NCBI RefSeq assembly: GCF_002206635.1 | Contig: NZ_NGUO01000001.1 | Coordinates: 1 to 64,000, forward strand | Direction of reading: 5' to 3' | DNA from: Polynucleobacter aenigmaticus | GTDB lineage: Bacteria > Pseudomonadota > Gammaproteobacteria > Burkholderiales > Burkholderiaceae | Length of the DNA: 64,000 nucleotides | Shown: positions 55,326 to 64,000 of the stretch, piece by piece | Layout of the letters: each line of letters starts with the position of its first letter | How positions within the stretch are numbered: position 1 is the first letter of the stretch | Program-made: the position numbers and the translations under genes | The notes under the pieces: generated by a model | What the model saw: the letters and a program-made list of their open reading frames with translations, nothing else | The model's database searches: none | What the model was told of the DNA's origin: nothing

Positions 55326-56915
55326 TTATTTTAGTTCTTTCCCAGCTTTCTTGGTTTTGACATAGATCTCTTTTTCCTCGTCTTTTCCAACCTCATCATC
55401 AACCTTTGCCACAGGTGCGGCAGCTTTCTTTTGGAAAACCGCAGCAAAGAAACCGTCAGTGCTGTGGATATGGGGCCATAACTGCCACCATGGATTATCT
55501 GCACTACAACCTAAAGGCAATTTATCCTTTGGAAATAGAGGCTTGAGAGCTTCGGCAGCTGGAACCACCTCAAAATTAGGGTGTTTTGCCAGAAAATCTT
55601 CTGCAATCTGTTGATTTTCTTGGGGCAAAAGGCTGCAAGTGGCATAAACCAAGCGTCCGCCTGGTTTTAATAAGCGACTTGCTGAGGCTAAAATATTTGT
55701 CTGCTTTTGATTAAGCTCTAGAACGCCTTGGGGGGTCTGACGCCACTTCAGATCTGGATTGCGTCGCAGAGTTCCCATGCCACTACAAGGCGCGTCTACC
55801 AAGACACGATCGATCTTGCCAGCCAAACGCTTGATCTTGGCATCATTCTCACTATCGATCCATACAGGGTGGACATTAGAGAGGCCACTACGGGCTTGTC
55901 GTGGCTTTAAATTGGCTAAGCGACGCTCAGACGTATCAAGAGCGTACAAGCGCCCTGTAGAGCGCATGAGCGCCCCAATCGCCAAGGTCTTTCCACCAGC
56001 ACCCGCACAAAAGTCCACCACCATCTCGCCACGCTTAGGCGCAAGCAAGTAAGCCAAGAGCTGACTACCCTCATCTTGAACTTCGAACATCCCCGCTTTA
56101 AAGCCAACTGTGTTTTGCAAGGCAGGTTTACCCATAATGCGCACACCATCAGGTGCGTAAGGAGTTGGGATAGCTTGATAGCGGCCACCTAGTGCATTCA
56201 TCTCGGCAAGCAATTGCTCACGAGTCGTCTTCATGGTGTTGGCACGTAGATCTAATAGGGCTGGGTGCATCAATGATTTAGCTAGCGCTTCACGCGTTTC
56301 TTCGCCAGGATATTTTCCAAATGCATCCCAAAGCCATTCAGGCAAATTGTTGCGAACCAATGGATTGAGCGCTGTTGGATCAACGGTAGCAAAACGTTGC
56401 AACCACTCATATTCACCAGGCTTTAGTACATGAGCCAAATCAGCAATCGCACTCTCTGCGCGGTTAGCTGAACCGAGACCGCCTTCAGTCAGCGCGGACA
56501 TCAAACCCAATAGAGCTAAGCGTCTAGCCTGTGAGCCCTCGCCACTGGAAGCAAACTGTGAGAACTCATTTTTACGACGCAAAATAGCAAAAGCGCTCTC
56601 CGCGATCAAGGCGCGATCACGATTGCCCAACTGTGGCTCAGAGCGGAAATACCGACTCACAACCCGATCGGCTGGCTGCTCGAAAGTTAATAACTCCGGA
56701 AGTAATCGTTCTAAATGAATGGCATGCTGAGGCAAAGCCTTGGCATTAGAAAAGTTTTTTTGACCTTCTAGTGCAATGATATTGCCGCTCGCATTACGAC
56801 GCTCTGGGCGACGCAAAGGATCTTTTGATTTGGAAGCGTAACTTTTTTGTGGGCCTAGTCTGGATCCGGATCTTGATCCGGTGCTGGCTCCGCGGGATGA
56901 ACGTTCTTTACTCAT
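55326..56915 (-). CDS. rsmB: 16S rRNA (cytosine-967 C5) methyltransferase RsmB-type
   Basis: SAM-dependent m5C methyltransferase of the RsmB/NOP2/Sun family, 529 residues. It has a Ser/Arg-rich N-terminal tail (about 50 residues), a NusB-like helical domain, then the Rossmann domain with VVDFCAGAGGKTLAIGA (SAM loop). The two functional Cys are in DAPCSGMGTLRRNPD (proton abstraction/product release) and YATCSLLPQENQ (nucleophile). The C-terminal 40 residues are a Lys/Glu-rich tail. RsmF cannot be fully excluded. Its start overlaps the purN stop by four bases. Confidence 0.85.
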   Translation of the reverse strand: MSKERSSRGASTGSRSGSRLGPQKSYASKSKDPLRRPERRNASGNIIALEGQKNFSNAKALPQHAIHLERLLPELLTFEQPADRVVSRYFRSEPQLGNRDRALIAESAFAILRRKNEFSQFASSGEGSQARRLALLGLMSALTEGGLGSANRAESAIADLAHVLKPGEYEWLQRFATVDPTALNPLVRNNLPEWLWDAFGKYPGEETREALAKSLMHPALLDLRANTMKTTREQLLAEMNALGGRYQAIPTPYAPDGVRIMGKPALQNTVGFKAGMFEVQDEGSQLLAYLLAPKRGEMVVDFCAGAGGKTLAIGALMRSTGRLYALDTSERRLANLKPRQARSGLSNVHPVWIDSENDAKIKRLAGKIDRVLVDAPCSGMGTLRRNPDLKWRQTPQGVLELNQKQTNILASASRLLKPGGRLVYATCSLLPQENQQIAEDFLAKHPNFEVVPAAEALKPLFPKDKLPLGCSADNPWWQLWPHIHSTDGFFAAVFQKKAAAPVAKVDDEVGKDEEKEIYVKTKKAGKELK

Positions 56916-57541
56916 AATTTTATTAATTGCGACTCCGGTGGTTGTACCTGAACTTGATTACCTTCTATTCGCAATCGTCCATCAAGGAACCATTTTACGG
57001 CCCGCGGGTAAATCTGATGCTCAGCAGCCAAAACTCGGGCCGCCAAACTGTCGGCATCATCATCTGGGAGCACTGGAACCGAGGCCTGGCAAATGATCGG
57101 ACCCTCATCCACCCCCTCAGTGACAAAGTGCACGCTAGCTCCATGCTCAGTAACCCCAGCCTCTAAAGCACGCTCATGGGTGTGTAAACCTGGGAAAGCA
57201 GGCAGTAAAGCTGGGTGAATATTGATGAGGCGACCCTCAAAATGACGGATAAAGCCTGGGGTGAGAATTCTCATGAAACCCGCCAAAACAACCAAATCAG
57301 CCCCTAATTCATCAATTTTCTGAATCAGGGCGGCGTCAAAGGACTCACGGGTGGCATGCTCCCGATGTTCAATGGCAAAGGATGGAATACCCTGAGAGCG
57401 TGCAAAATCAAGCCCTTTAGCAGCGGAATAATTAGCAATGACCCCGGCAAATTTAACGGGCCAGCCCTCTTTTTGGGCAGTTTTGACAATGGCCTCGAAA
57501 TTGGATCCACGGCCTGAGATTAAGGTAACGATTGATGGCAT
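56912..57541 (-). CDS. purN: Phosphoribosylglycinamide formyltransferase PurN
   Basis: Third step of purine synthesis, formylating GAR with 10-formyltetrahydrofolate; 209 residues. Marks: LISGRGSNFEAI near the start (phosphate loop), VLAGFMRILTPGF, INIHPALLPAFPG (catalytic Asn-x-His) and GASVHFVTEGVDEGPII with the catalytic Asp. The ATG two codons after an in-frame GTG is taken as start. TATATT lies six bases before it with no Shine-Dalgarno, so it may be leaderless. It is coupled to rsmB and divergent from ribF. Confidence 0.95.
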   Translation of the reverse strand: MPSIVTLISGRGSNFEAIVKTAQKEGWPVKFAGVIANYSAAKGLDFARSQGIPSFAIEHREHATRESFDAALIQKIDELGADLVVLAGFMRILTPGFIRHFEGRLINIHPALLPAFPGLHTHERALEAGVTEHGASVHFVTEGVDEGPIICQASVPVLPDDDADSLAARVLAAEHQIYPRAVKWFLDGRLRIEGNQVQVQPPESQLIKL

Positions 57542-57592
57542 GCCCACAATATAATTGATGGTTACCCCGAAAGCGACCCTGAAAGCAATTTA

Positions 57593-58543
57593 GTGAACGT
57601 ATTCCGTGGCCCTACCCAGTTTTCTGCTGGACCAGCTTGTGCCTTAACCATCGGTAATTTCGATGGCGTGCACAGGGGTCATCGCGCCCTACTAAAACAG
57701 CTCAAAGATGGAGCCCGAGAACGTAACTTAGTCAGCTGCGTCATGACTTTCGAGCCGCACCCCAAAGAATTTTTCTCTCCAGAACAAGCACCTCCACGCA
57801 TTCTGAATTTGCGAGATAAGCTCGCTGCTTTTGCAGACATCGGCATCGACCGCATTGTTGTAGAGCACTTCAACAGTGCATTTGCTCGCCTCACGCCGGA
57901 ACAATTTGTTTCTGAAGTCATTGTTAAACAACTCAATGCCAAATGGATTTTAATCGGGGATGATTTTTGCTACGGTGCAAAACGCGCCGGCGATTTTGCA
58001 AGCCTAAAGGCAGCTGGTAAAAAATATGGTTTTGAAGTTTCAAGCATTCACACTGTACTTGAAGATGGCGAAAGAATTTCTAGCTCAGCATTGCGTAATG
58101 CATTGGCCAATGGAAATATGGAGCAAGCCAGTAAATTACTCGGTCGTCCTTACGGAATTTCTGGTCACGTTATTCATGGTCAAAAACTAGGGCGTACTTT
58201 AGGTTTCCCCACATTGAATCTTGCGGTTGCCAATCATCTGCATCACCGCAAGCCAGCATGCTCTGGTATCTTTACCGCACAGGTAGTAGGCCTTAGTGAT
58301 AAACCGCTTCCCGCAGTAGCCAGCCTAGGCGTGAGGCCGACCGTTGAAGATGAGGGTCGCGTATTGCTGGAGACCCACATCTTTGATTACAACGCAGATG
58401 TCTACGGAAAAATTATTACCGTAGAGCTCTTAGAAAAAATTCGTGATGAGGCGAAGTACTCTGACCTTGACACCCTTACCAAAGCGATTGCATCTGATGC
58501 AGCGCATGCCAGAAATTATTTCCAGAAAAAAACTTATGTCTGA
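57593..58543 (+). CDS. ribF: Bifunctional riboflavin kinase/FAD synthetase RibF
   Basis: Converts riboflavin to FMN and FAD; 316 residues. The N-terminal nucleotidyltransferase domain opens with [14 protein letters not shown] (the HxGH-like site) and the [13 protein letters not shown] motif; the C-terminal kinase domain starts [11 protein letters not shown] and holds [14 protein letters not shown]. The start is GTG. Its flavin products serve CrtI, CrtY and the BLUF receptor in this window, though that is general supply. Its end overlaps ileS by eight bases; ribF-ileS-lspA is a conserved proteobacterial operon. Confidence 0.96.
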   Translation: MNVFRGPTQFSAGPACALTIGNFDGVHRGHRALLKQLKDGARERNLVSCVMTFEPHPKEFFSPEQAPPRILNLRDKLAAFADIGIDRIVVEHFNSAFARLTPEQFVSEVIVKQLNAKWILIGDDFCYGAKRAGDFASLKAAGKKYGFEVSSIHTVLEDGERISSSALRNALANGNMEQASKLLGRPYGISGHVIHGQKLGRTLGFPTLNLAVANHLHHRKPACSGIFTAQVVGLSDKPLPAVASLGVRPTVEDEGRVLLETHIFDYNADVYGKIITVELLEKIRDEAKYSDLDTLTKAIASDAAHARNYFQKKTYV

Positions 58544-61397
58544 AAAAGAAAACTCTTATCCCGTCAATCTTCTAGAGACCTCATTCCCGATGCGGGGAGA
58601 TCTGCCGAAACGTGAGCCCCAGTGGGTTGCACAATGGCAGAAAAATAAACTCTACGAAAAGATTCGTGCGGCGCATGCCAATCAACCTAAATTCATTTTG
58701 CATGACGGCCCTCCTTATGCAAATGGCGACATCCATATTGGTCACGCGGTAAACAAAGTTCTTAAAGACATGATTGTGAAGTCTCGCTGGTTCATGGGCT
58801 TAGACTCTGTCTATGTGCCAGGCTGGGATTGTCATGGGATGCCAATTGAGATTCAGATTGAAAAACAGTTTGGCAAAAATTTGCCGACGGCTGAAGTGCA
58901 AGCCAAGGCGCGCGCTTATGCACAAGTGCAAGTAGATAAGCAAAAGATCGACTTTGAGCGCTTAGGCGTTTTGGGCGACTGGAATAACCCTTACCTCACC
59001 ATGAACTTCCGCAATGAGGCGGATGAGATTCGTGCGCTGGGCAAGATCTGGGAAAAGGGTTATGTCTTTCGTGGATTGAAACCAGTGAACTGGTGTTTCG
59101 ATTGCGGCTCCGCACTTGCTGAAGCCGAAGTGGAATATCAAGATAAGACTGACCCAACAGTAGACGTTGGCTTTGCTTTTGATGACGCGCAACGTCCACA
59201 GCTGGCAACAGCATTTGGTCTTCCTGAGATTCCAGCTAAGCCTGGAATGATTGTGATCTGGACAACAACACCTTGGACCATTCCATCAAATCAAGCCTTA
59301 AATGTTCACCCGGAGCTTAGCTACGCCTTAGTGGACACTGGCGATCAGTTGCTCATCCTGGCAGAAGATCGCGTAGAAACTTGCTTGCAAGACTTCGGGC
59401 TTGAGGGGGCAATCATTGGCACTTGCTTGGGCAGTCAGTTGGCAAATATTTCTTTTTGGCATCCGCTGGCTCCATTGCATGAAGGCTATAAACGCCTCTC
59501 CCCAATTTACCCTGCTGAATATGTGACGCTCGATACCGGTACCGGTGTAGTCCACTCAGCACCAGCCTACGGTGAGGAAGACTTTAAATCATGCAAAGCA
59601 AACAAGCTCGCTGATAAAGATATCCTGAACCCAGTCATGGGTAATGGCGTATATGCCTCTTGGCTGCCACTCTTTGCAAATGAATATATTTGGAAAGCCA
59701 ATCCCAAGATTGTGGAAGCGATGCGTGAAGCGGGAAGTCTGCTTAGAGATAAGACTTATACCCACTCCTACATGCACTGCTGGCGTCACAAGTCCCCAAT
59801 TATTTATCGTGCTACTTCACAGTGGTTTGCGAGTATGGATAAAAAGCCATCCGATGGCAAAGCAAGCTTACGTGAAGCGGCAATAGCTGGTATTGAGAAT
59901 ACCGAGTTCTTCCCGGCATGGGGTAAGCAGCGCTTGAAGAGCATGATTGCCAGCCGTCCCGATTGGACCTTGTCGCGTCAACGCCAATGGGGCGTACCGA
60001 TGGCCTTCTTTGTTCACAAGGAAAGTGGTGAACCGCATCCACGCACAGTGGAATTGCTTGAGGAAATTGCTCAGCGTGTTGAAAAAGAAGGTATTGAAGC
60101 CTGGCAAAAACTCGAGGTTGCCGATCTGCTTGGCGAAGAGGCTGCGCAATACGAAAAGAATCGTGACACCTTGGACGTCTGGTTTGATTCTGGCACAACC
60201 CACTGGCACGTCATTCGTGGCTCACATCGCGATGAGCTCTATCGCCCCGAAGCTGAGACTGCAGATGGTCGTTTGGCGGATTTGTATCTTGAGGGCTCAG
60301 ACCAACACCGCGGTTGGTTCCATTCCTCTTTGCTCACTGGCGCCATGCTCGATGGCAAACCGCCTTATAAAGCACTACTCACTCACGGCTTTACCGTTGA
60401 CGGTCAAGGCCGCAAGATGAGTAAGTCCGTTGGTAATGTGATCGCCCCTCAACAAGTTGCCGATAAGTTGGGCGCAGAAATTATTCGCCTCTGGGTAGCC
60501 TCTACTGATTACTCCGGTGAGATGACTATCTCCGATGAGATTCTGAAGCGTGTAGTGGAGAGTTATCGCCGCATTCGCAATACCCTGCGGTTCCTATTGG
60601 CCAACTTATCTGACTTTGATCCAAGTCAGCATGCGATGCCAGTTAACGAATGGCTAGAGATTGATCGCTACACCGTGGCACTTGCCAATCAATTGCAGCA
60701 AGACGTTCAAGCACACTATCAGGCTTATGAATTCCAACCTGCTGTAGCACGCATGCTCACTTTCTGCTCAGAAGATTTGGGTGGTTTTTACTTGGATATT
60801 CTGAAAGATCGTCTCTACACGAGTGCACCGGATTCGAAAGAGCGTCGTGCTGCACAAAATGCGCTATTCCACATCACTCGCAACCTCTTGAAATGGTTGG
60901 CGCCCTTCCTCTCCTTCACTGCAGAAGAAGCGTGGCTGTCATTCCCGCATGGTGTTGGGGAGAAGCCAAGTGAATCCATCTTTATGGAAGAGTTTGGCGC
61001 TTTCCCAGAAATCGCCCAGGCTACAGAATTGCTCGCCAAGTGGAATCGCATACGAGAAATTCGCTCTGAGGTGACTAAGGCGATTGAGATCGAGCGTGAA
61101 GCTGGTAATGTAGGCTCATCCTTACAAGCCGAGCTCACCATTAAAGTGGGTGATATTGACTTTGCAATTCTGCATTCATTAGAAGATGACTTGCGTTTTG
61201 TCACTATTACCTCAAGTGCCAACCTAGAACTGAGCAATGCGGGCCTAGAAGTGCTGGTGCGCGGCAGCCAATATAAGAAATGTGGTCGCTGCTGGCATCA
61301 CACTCAAGATGTTGGCGCTAATGTCGAACATCCAGAGTTGTGTAGTCGCTGCATTAGTAATCTTTTTGGAAGTGGTGAAAGCCGCTTGTTTGCGTAA
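58536..61397 (+). CDS. ileS: Isoleucyl-tRNA synthetase
   Basis: Class I synthetase of 953 residues charging tRNA-Ile, with CP1 editing domain. HIGH motif in [16 protein letters not shown] near residue 62, KMSKS in [11 protein letters not shown] near 628. The C-terminal zinc finger is complete (CGRCWHH and LCSRC), as in the eubacterial type 1 enzyme that is sensitive to mupirocin. The frame is open 31 codons further upstream, but the ATG at 58536 ([13 protein letters not shown]) gives the family start and the usual small overlap with ribF. Confidence 0.97.
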   Translation: MSEKENSYPVNLLETSFPMRGDLPKREPQWVAQWQKNKLYEKIRAAHANQPKFILHDGPPYANGDIHIGHAVNKVLKDMIVKSRWFMGLDSVYVPGWDCHGMPIEIQIEKQFGKNLPTAEVQAKARAYAQVQVDKQKIDFERLGVLGDWNNPYLTMNFRNEADEIRALGKIWEKGYVFRGLKPVNWCFDCGSALAEAEVEYQDKTDPTVDVGFAFDDAQRPQLATAFGLPEIPAKPGMIVIWTTTPWTIPSNQALNVHPELSYALVDTGDQLLILAEDRVETCLQDFGLEGAIIGTCLGSQLANISFWHPLAPLHEGYKRLSPIYPAEYVTLDTGTGVVHSAPAYGEEDFKSCKANKLADKDILNPVMGNGVYASWLPLFANEYIWKANPKIVEAMREAGSLLRDKTYTHSYMHCWRHKSPIIYRATSQWFASMDKKPSDGKASLREAAIAGIENTEFFPAWGKQRLKSMIASRPDWTLSRQRQWGVPMAFFVHKESGEPHPRTVELLEEIAQRVEKEGIEAWQKLEVADLLGEEAAQYEKNRDTLDVWFDSGTTHWHVIRGSHRDELYRPEAETADGRLADLYLEGSDQHRGWFHSSLLTGAMLDGKPPYKALLTHGFTVDGQGRKMSKSVGNVIAPQQVADKLGAEIIRLWVASTDYSGEMTISDEILKRVVESYRRIRNTLRFLLANLSDFDPSQHAMPVNEWLEIDRYTVALANQLQQDVQAHYQAYEFQPAVARMLTFCSEDLGGFYLDILKDRLYTSAPDSKERRAAQNALFHITRNLLKWLAPFLSFTAEEAWLSFPHGVGEKPSESIFMEEFGAFPEIAQATELLAKWNRIREIRSEVTKAIEIEREAGNVGSSLQAELTIKVGDIDFAILHSLEDDLRFVTITSSANLELSNAGLEVLVRGSQYKKCGRCWHHTQDVGANVEHPELCSRCISNLFGSGESRLFA

Positions 61398-61427
61398 GCA
61401 AGATAACAAATAGACTGATATCAAGCT

Positions 61428-61922
61428 ATGACTACAAACCTGTCATTCCTCCGCTGCCTAGCAATTGCTGTTATCACGCTATTGCTGGACCAACTGAGTA
61501 AATGGTCCGCCCTAAGCAATTTGCACATCGGAATACCTGAGCCTGTATTGCCTTTCTTAAATTGGCTTTTGCTATTTAATCCGGGGGCGGCATTTTCATT
61601 CTTGGCGCAGGGCTCTGGATGGCAACGTTGGTTTTTTACGGCCCTCGGTTTAGCTGCTTCAGCTTATATCCTCTGGTTACTCCACAAGAGTCAAGGGGAT
61701 AAGATGCTGTGCTGGGCTCTTAGCCTCATTCTGGGTGGCGCCTTAGGCAATGTCCTAGATCGCATCATGTATGGCGCTGTAGTCGACTTCATTGACCTGC
61801 ATTACGCCAATTGGCATTGGCCAGCATTTAATATTGCCGATAGTGCTATTTGTATTGGGGCAGGACTCATCATTTGGGGCGAGCTACGCAAGTCATTTGG
61901 CAAAACCTCCCAATCCCTTTAA
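61428..61922 (+). CDS. lspA: Lipoprotein signal peptidase II
   Basis: Inner-membrane aspartic protease of 164 residues and four transmembrane helices that removes signal peptides from prolipoproteins. The catalytic Asp pair is in GNVLDRIMYGAVVDFIDLH and FNIADSAI, and the first helix carries LLDQLSKW. It follows ileS by 30 bp and precedes coaBC by nine bp on the same strand, so all are likely co-transcribed. Confidence 0.97.
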   Translation: MTTNLSFLRCLAIAVITLLLDQLSKWSALSNLHIGIPEPVLPFLNWLLLFNPGAAFSFLAQGSGWQRWFFTALGLAASAYILWLLHKSQGDKMLCWALSLILGGALGNVLDRIMYGAVVDFIDLHYANWHWPAFNIADSAICIGAGLIIWGELRKSFGKTSQSL

Positions 61923-61931
61923 GCTGGCGCC

Positions 61932-63143
61932 ATGCAATCACTTTTGAATAAGAAAATCGTTCTGGGCATCTCCGGCGGAATAGCAGCCTATAAATCCGCT
62001 GAGTTAGCACGCCTGCTCATGCAAGAGGGCGCAAGTGTTCAAGTAGTCATGACACAGGCTGCTCAACAGTTTGTGACGCCCGTTACCATGCAGGCGCTTA
62101 CTGGCAATCCGGTTTACACCAGTCAATGGGATAGCAGCATTAGCAACAATATGGCGCATATTGAACTGTCTAGAGCGGCTGACGCCATTCTGATTGCGCC
62201 TGCCAGTGCAGATCTGATGGCAAAGCTTTCTTTGGGCTTGGCTGATGATTTGCTAAGCACCTTGTGCCTAGCAAAAGATTGCCCACTCCTCCTAGCCCCT
62301 GCCATGAATAAACAAATGTGGGAGCACGCAGCGACCCAAAGAAGTGCGCAGCGTCTGATTGAAGATAAGGTTACCTTACTCGGTCCTGCTAGTGGCTTTC
62401 AGGCTTGTGGTGAGGTAGGTTTTGGGCGCATGCTCGAGCCAGCAGAAATTACCGAACAACTGATTGCCTTCTTCCAAAAGAAGCCGCTCCTCGGTAAACG
62501 AGTACTCATTACTGCTGGACCCACCTTTGAGGCGATTGATCCGGTACGCGGTATCACTAACCGTAGCTCAGGCAAGATGGGCTTTGCCATTGCTCGCGCA
62601 GCCCTAGAGGCAGGCGCCCAGGTTCACTTGGTTGCAGGTCCATGCGATCTCACCACACCATTAGAAGCAACAGGGAAAATTACCCGCACTAATGTGGTCA
62701 GCGCTAAAGAAATGCATGCAGCCACTATGCAATCCGTGGATTGCGATATCTTTTTTGCTGTTGCTGCAGTCGCTGACTGGGGCATTGCTAAACCCGCAAA
62801 AGAAAAAATGAAGCGCCAAGGAAAACAGGCTCCAATTCTGGAGTTCGTTGCTAATCCCGACATCCTTGCGGATCTTGCTAAAACAGTCAAAACCAAAGGT
62901 GGCAAGCCACATCCTTATTGCGTTGGCTTTGCAGCTGAATCTACCGATCTCCAAAAACATGCTGAAGAGAAACGCAAGCGCAAAGGCATTCCAATGGTGG
63001 TCGGCAACATTGGACCGGATACCTTTGGTAGCGATCTCAATCAACTACTCATCATTGATGAAAGTGGGAGCAAGAAAATCGCCAAGGCAGAGAAACTTCA
63101 GCTTGCACGTCAGCTCATTCAACTTGTGGCTAAGAAAATATAA
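61932..63143 (+). CDS. coaBC: Bifunctional phosphopantothenoylcysteine decarboxylase/synthetase CoaBC
   Basis: Two successive steps of coenzyme A synthesis in one 403-residue protein. The N-terminal flavoprotein decarboxylase (CoaC) has [14 protein letters not shown], the active His in [12 protein letters not shown] and [10 protein letters not shown]; the C-terminal CTP-dependent synthetase (CoaB) starts near residue 188 with [27 protein letters not shown] and holds AAVADW. Length and domain order are standard for bacteria. dut follows 60 bp downstream. Confidence 0.96.
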   Translation: MQSLLNKKIVLGISGGIAAYKSAELARLLMQEGASVQVVMTQAAQQFVTPVTMQALTGNPVYTSQWDSSISNNMAHIELSRAADAILIAPASADLMAKLSLGLADDLLSTLCLAKDCPLLLAPAMNKQMWEHAATQRSAQRLIEDKVTLLGPASGFQACGEVGFGRMLEPAEITEQLIAFFQKKPLLGKRVLITAGPTFEAIDPVRGITNRSSGKMGFAIARAALEAGAQVHLVAGPCDLTTPLEATGKITRTNVVSAKEMHAATMQSVDCDIFFAVAAVADWGIAKPAKEKMKRQGKQAPILEFVANPDILADLAKTVKTKGGKPHPYCVGFAAESTDLQKHAEEKRKRKGIPMVVGNIGPDTFGSDLNQLLIIDESGSKKIAKAEKLQLARQLIQLVAKKI

Positions 63144-63202
63144 TTTTTAACCTCGCAACTACTGAAATACCAAAATACCCAAACCCAGTCTTAGGAAATT
63201 TT

Positions 63203-63652
63203 ATGCAACAACTTCAAGTCAAAATTCTCGATGAACGTATGCGTGATCAACTTCCAGTGTATGGCACACCTGGTAGCGCAGGCCTAGACTTACGCGCCTG
63301 TATAGATGAAGCCATCGAGATTGCACCAGGTCAAACCATACTCGTACCAACTGGCTTAGCTATCTTTGTTGAAGATCCTCGGTATGCAGCATTCATCCTT
63401 CCAAGATCAGGGCTTGGCCATAAGCACGGCATCGTGCTTGGAAACTTGGTGGGATTAATTGATTCCGATTACCAAGGTCAACTGATGGTGAGCACTTGGA
63501 ATCGCGGCTCCACAACATTTAAGCTCGAGCCAATGGAACGCTTAGCTCAATTGGTAGTGATGCCAGTAATACAAGTTGAACTCAAAGTTGTTGAAGAGTT
63601 TACTGAGAGCAGTCGGGGCGCTGGTGGATTTGGGAGCACTGGTCGGGTCTAA
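63203..63652 (+). CDS. dut: dUTP diphosphatase
   Basis: Homotrimeric dUTPase of 149 residues producing dUMP for thymidylate synthesis and keeping uracil out of DNA. All five family motifs are present, including [43 protein letters not shown] and the C-terminal arm [12 protein letters not shown]. It is next to coaBC, as in E. coli (coaBC-dut). A bidirectional hairpin follows, separating it from convergent clpA. Confidence 0.97.
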   Translation: MQQLQVKILDERMRDQLPVYGTPGSAGLDLRACIDEAIEIAPGQTILVPTGLAIFVEDPRYAAFILPRSGLGHKHGIVLGNLVGLIDSDYQGQLMVSTWNRGSTTFKLEPMERLAQLVVMPVIQVELKVVEEFTESSRGAGGFGSTGRV

Positions 63653-63691
63653 GCTAGACTTTTTCGATGGCATTACTTACTCAAATTAAAA

Positions 63692-63716
63692 AACCACCCG
63701 CGAGGGTGGATTTTTA
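63692..63716 (+). terminator. Bidirectional terminator between dut and clpA
   Basis: Six-base GC stem CCACCC/GGGTGG with a GCGA tetraloop, TTTTT on the plus side and TTTTTT on the minus side, so it can end both convergent genes. Confidence 0.9.
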
Positions 63717-63760
63717 ATTCCAACGAAATACTCTATAAAGCATTGCCACTTTAAGAAGAA

Positions 63761-64000
63761 TTAAATTTCCTCAACTGGCGCTATATCTGCCTTAGGTCGC
63801 TTACCCGGAGCCACCGGTGCATCAAACTCAAGCTGTACCTTACCGTCCGCATCAACATCCACGGCAACGTGACCGCCCTGCACCAACTTACCAAAGAGCA
63901 GTTCATCAGCCAAAGCTTTGCGAACCGTATCTTGAATAATCCGCTGCATTGGTCTTGCGCCCATTAGTGGATCAAAACCATGTTTCGCTAAATGAGCACG
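63761..64000 (-). CDS. clpA: ClpA ATPase subunit of Clp protease, C-terminal end (partial)
   Basis: Last 79 residues of the AAA+ unfoldase ClpA, running off the window. It begins RAHLAKHGFDPLMGARPMQRIIQDTVRKALADELLFGKL, the D2 small-domain sequence with the Gly-Ala-Arg-Pro sensor-2 arginine. The tail ends VAPGKRPKADIAPVEEI. ClpA works with ClpP and the adaptor ClpS; neither clpS nor the rest of clpA is visible. ClpB or ClpC are less likely because GGHVAVDVD and the short tail fit ClpA. Confidence 0.9.
   Translation of the reverse strand, partial: RAHLAKHGFDPLMGARPMQRIIQDTVRKALADELLFGKLVQGGHVAVDVDADGKVQLEFDAPVAPGKRPKADIAPVEEI

Noticed and set aside
1-64000. CRISPR array, prophage or toxin-antitoxin pair
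   Set aside because: No evenly spaced direct repeats, no phage structural genes and no recognisable toxin or antitoxin frames were found on either strand.

Overview
The window reads as a chromosomal stretch of a freshwater betaproteobacterium of the order Burkholderiales, most likely Polynucleobacter or a close relative. The inference rests on gene content and order: rpsU-yqeY-dnaG-rpoD with divergent tsaD, a BPSS1780-type membrane protein beside thrB, FolE2 instead of FolE, an RpoD with a long Ala/Lys/Pro-rich N-terminus, and short intergenic spaces. No rRNA or species marker is present, so the genus is not proven.

Region 1 (1-15.2 kb) is accessory. It starts with the 3' end of an IS3-type insertion sequence. 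Next come an OFA-type MFS transporter, a universal stress protein and a P-type cation ATPase, then a secreted choloylglycine-hydrolase-like enzyme. The core is a complete light-harvesting cassette on the minus strand: a green-type proton-pumping proteorhodopsin followed by crtE, crtI, crtB, crtY and blh, enough to make retinal from isoprenoid diphosphates. A one-component regulator (XRE-like DNA-binding region plus PAS domain) is transcribed divergently from the rhodopsin gene, over an intergenic region holding nested inverted repeats. A stand-alone BLUF blue-light receptor lies 0.5 kb beyond. The block abuts the 3' end of an intact tRNA-Met(CAT) gene, and three degenerate copies of that tRNA's 3' half lie inside it in the same orientation (about 0.5, 5.6 and 14.4 kb). 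This is the expected trace of repeated site-specific integration at tRNA-Met. A 21-bp palindrome recurs next to these sites, and its core reappears in the rhodopsin/regulator intergenic region.

Region 2 (15.2-64 kb) is conserved housekeeping chromosome: rpoD, dnaG, yqeY, rpsU, tsaD; folE2, dxs, ispA, xseB; a Rieske oxygenase, a sulfurtransferase, a ZIP transporter, a Tat-exported dienelactone hydrolase, polA; thrB, uvrD, valS, galU, a TusA-like protein, alaS; tctBA, glnS, an epimerase, a ferredoxin-reductase, argD, ispH, an FKBP isomerase; rpmB, rpmG; rsmB, purN, ribF, ileS, lspA, coaBC, dut and the end of clpA. dxs, ispA and ispH supply the isoprenoid precursors that the crt/blh cassette draws on.

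Two genes in this part are broken: radC, with several lesions, and an acyl-lipid/acyl-CoA desaturase with a single frameshift in an 8-base homopolymer.

The strongest candidate for something undescribed is the light module as a unit: proteorhodopsin, retinal synthesis, PAS/HTH regulator, BLUF sensor and shared palindromic sites, carried in a modular tRNA-Met island.
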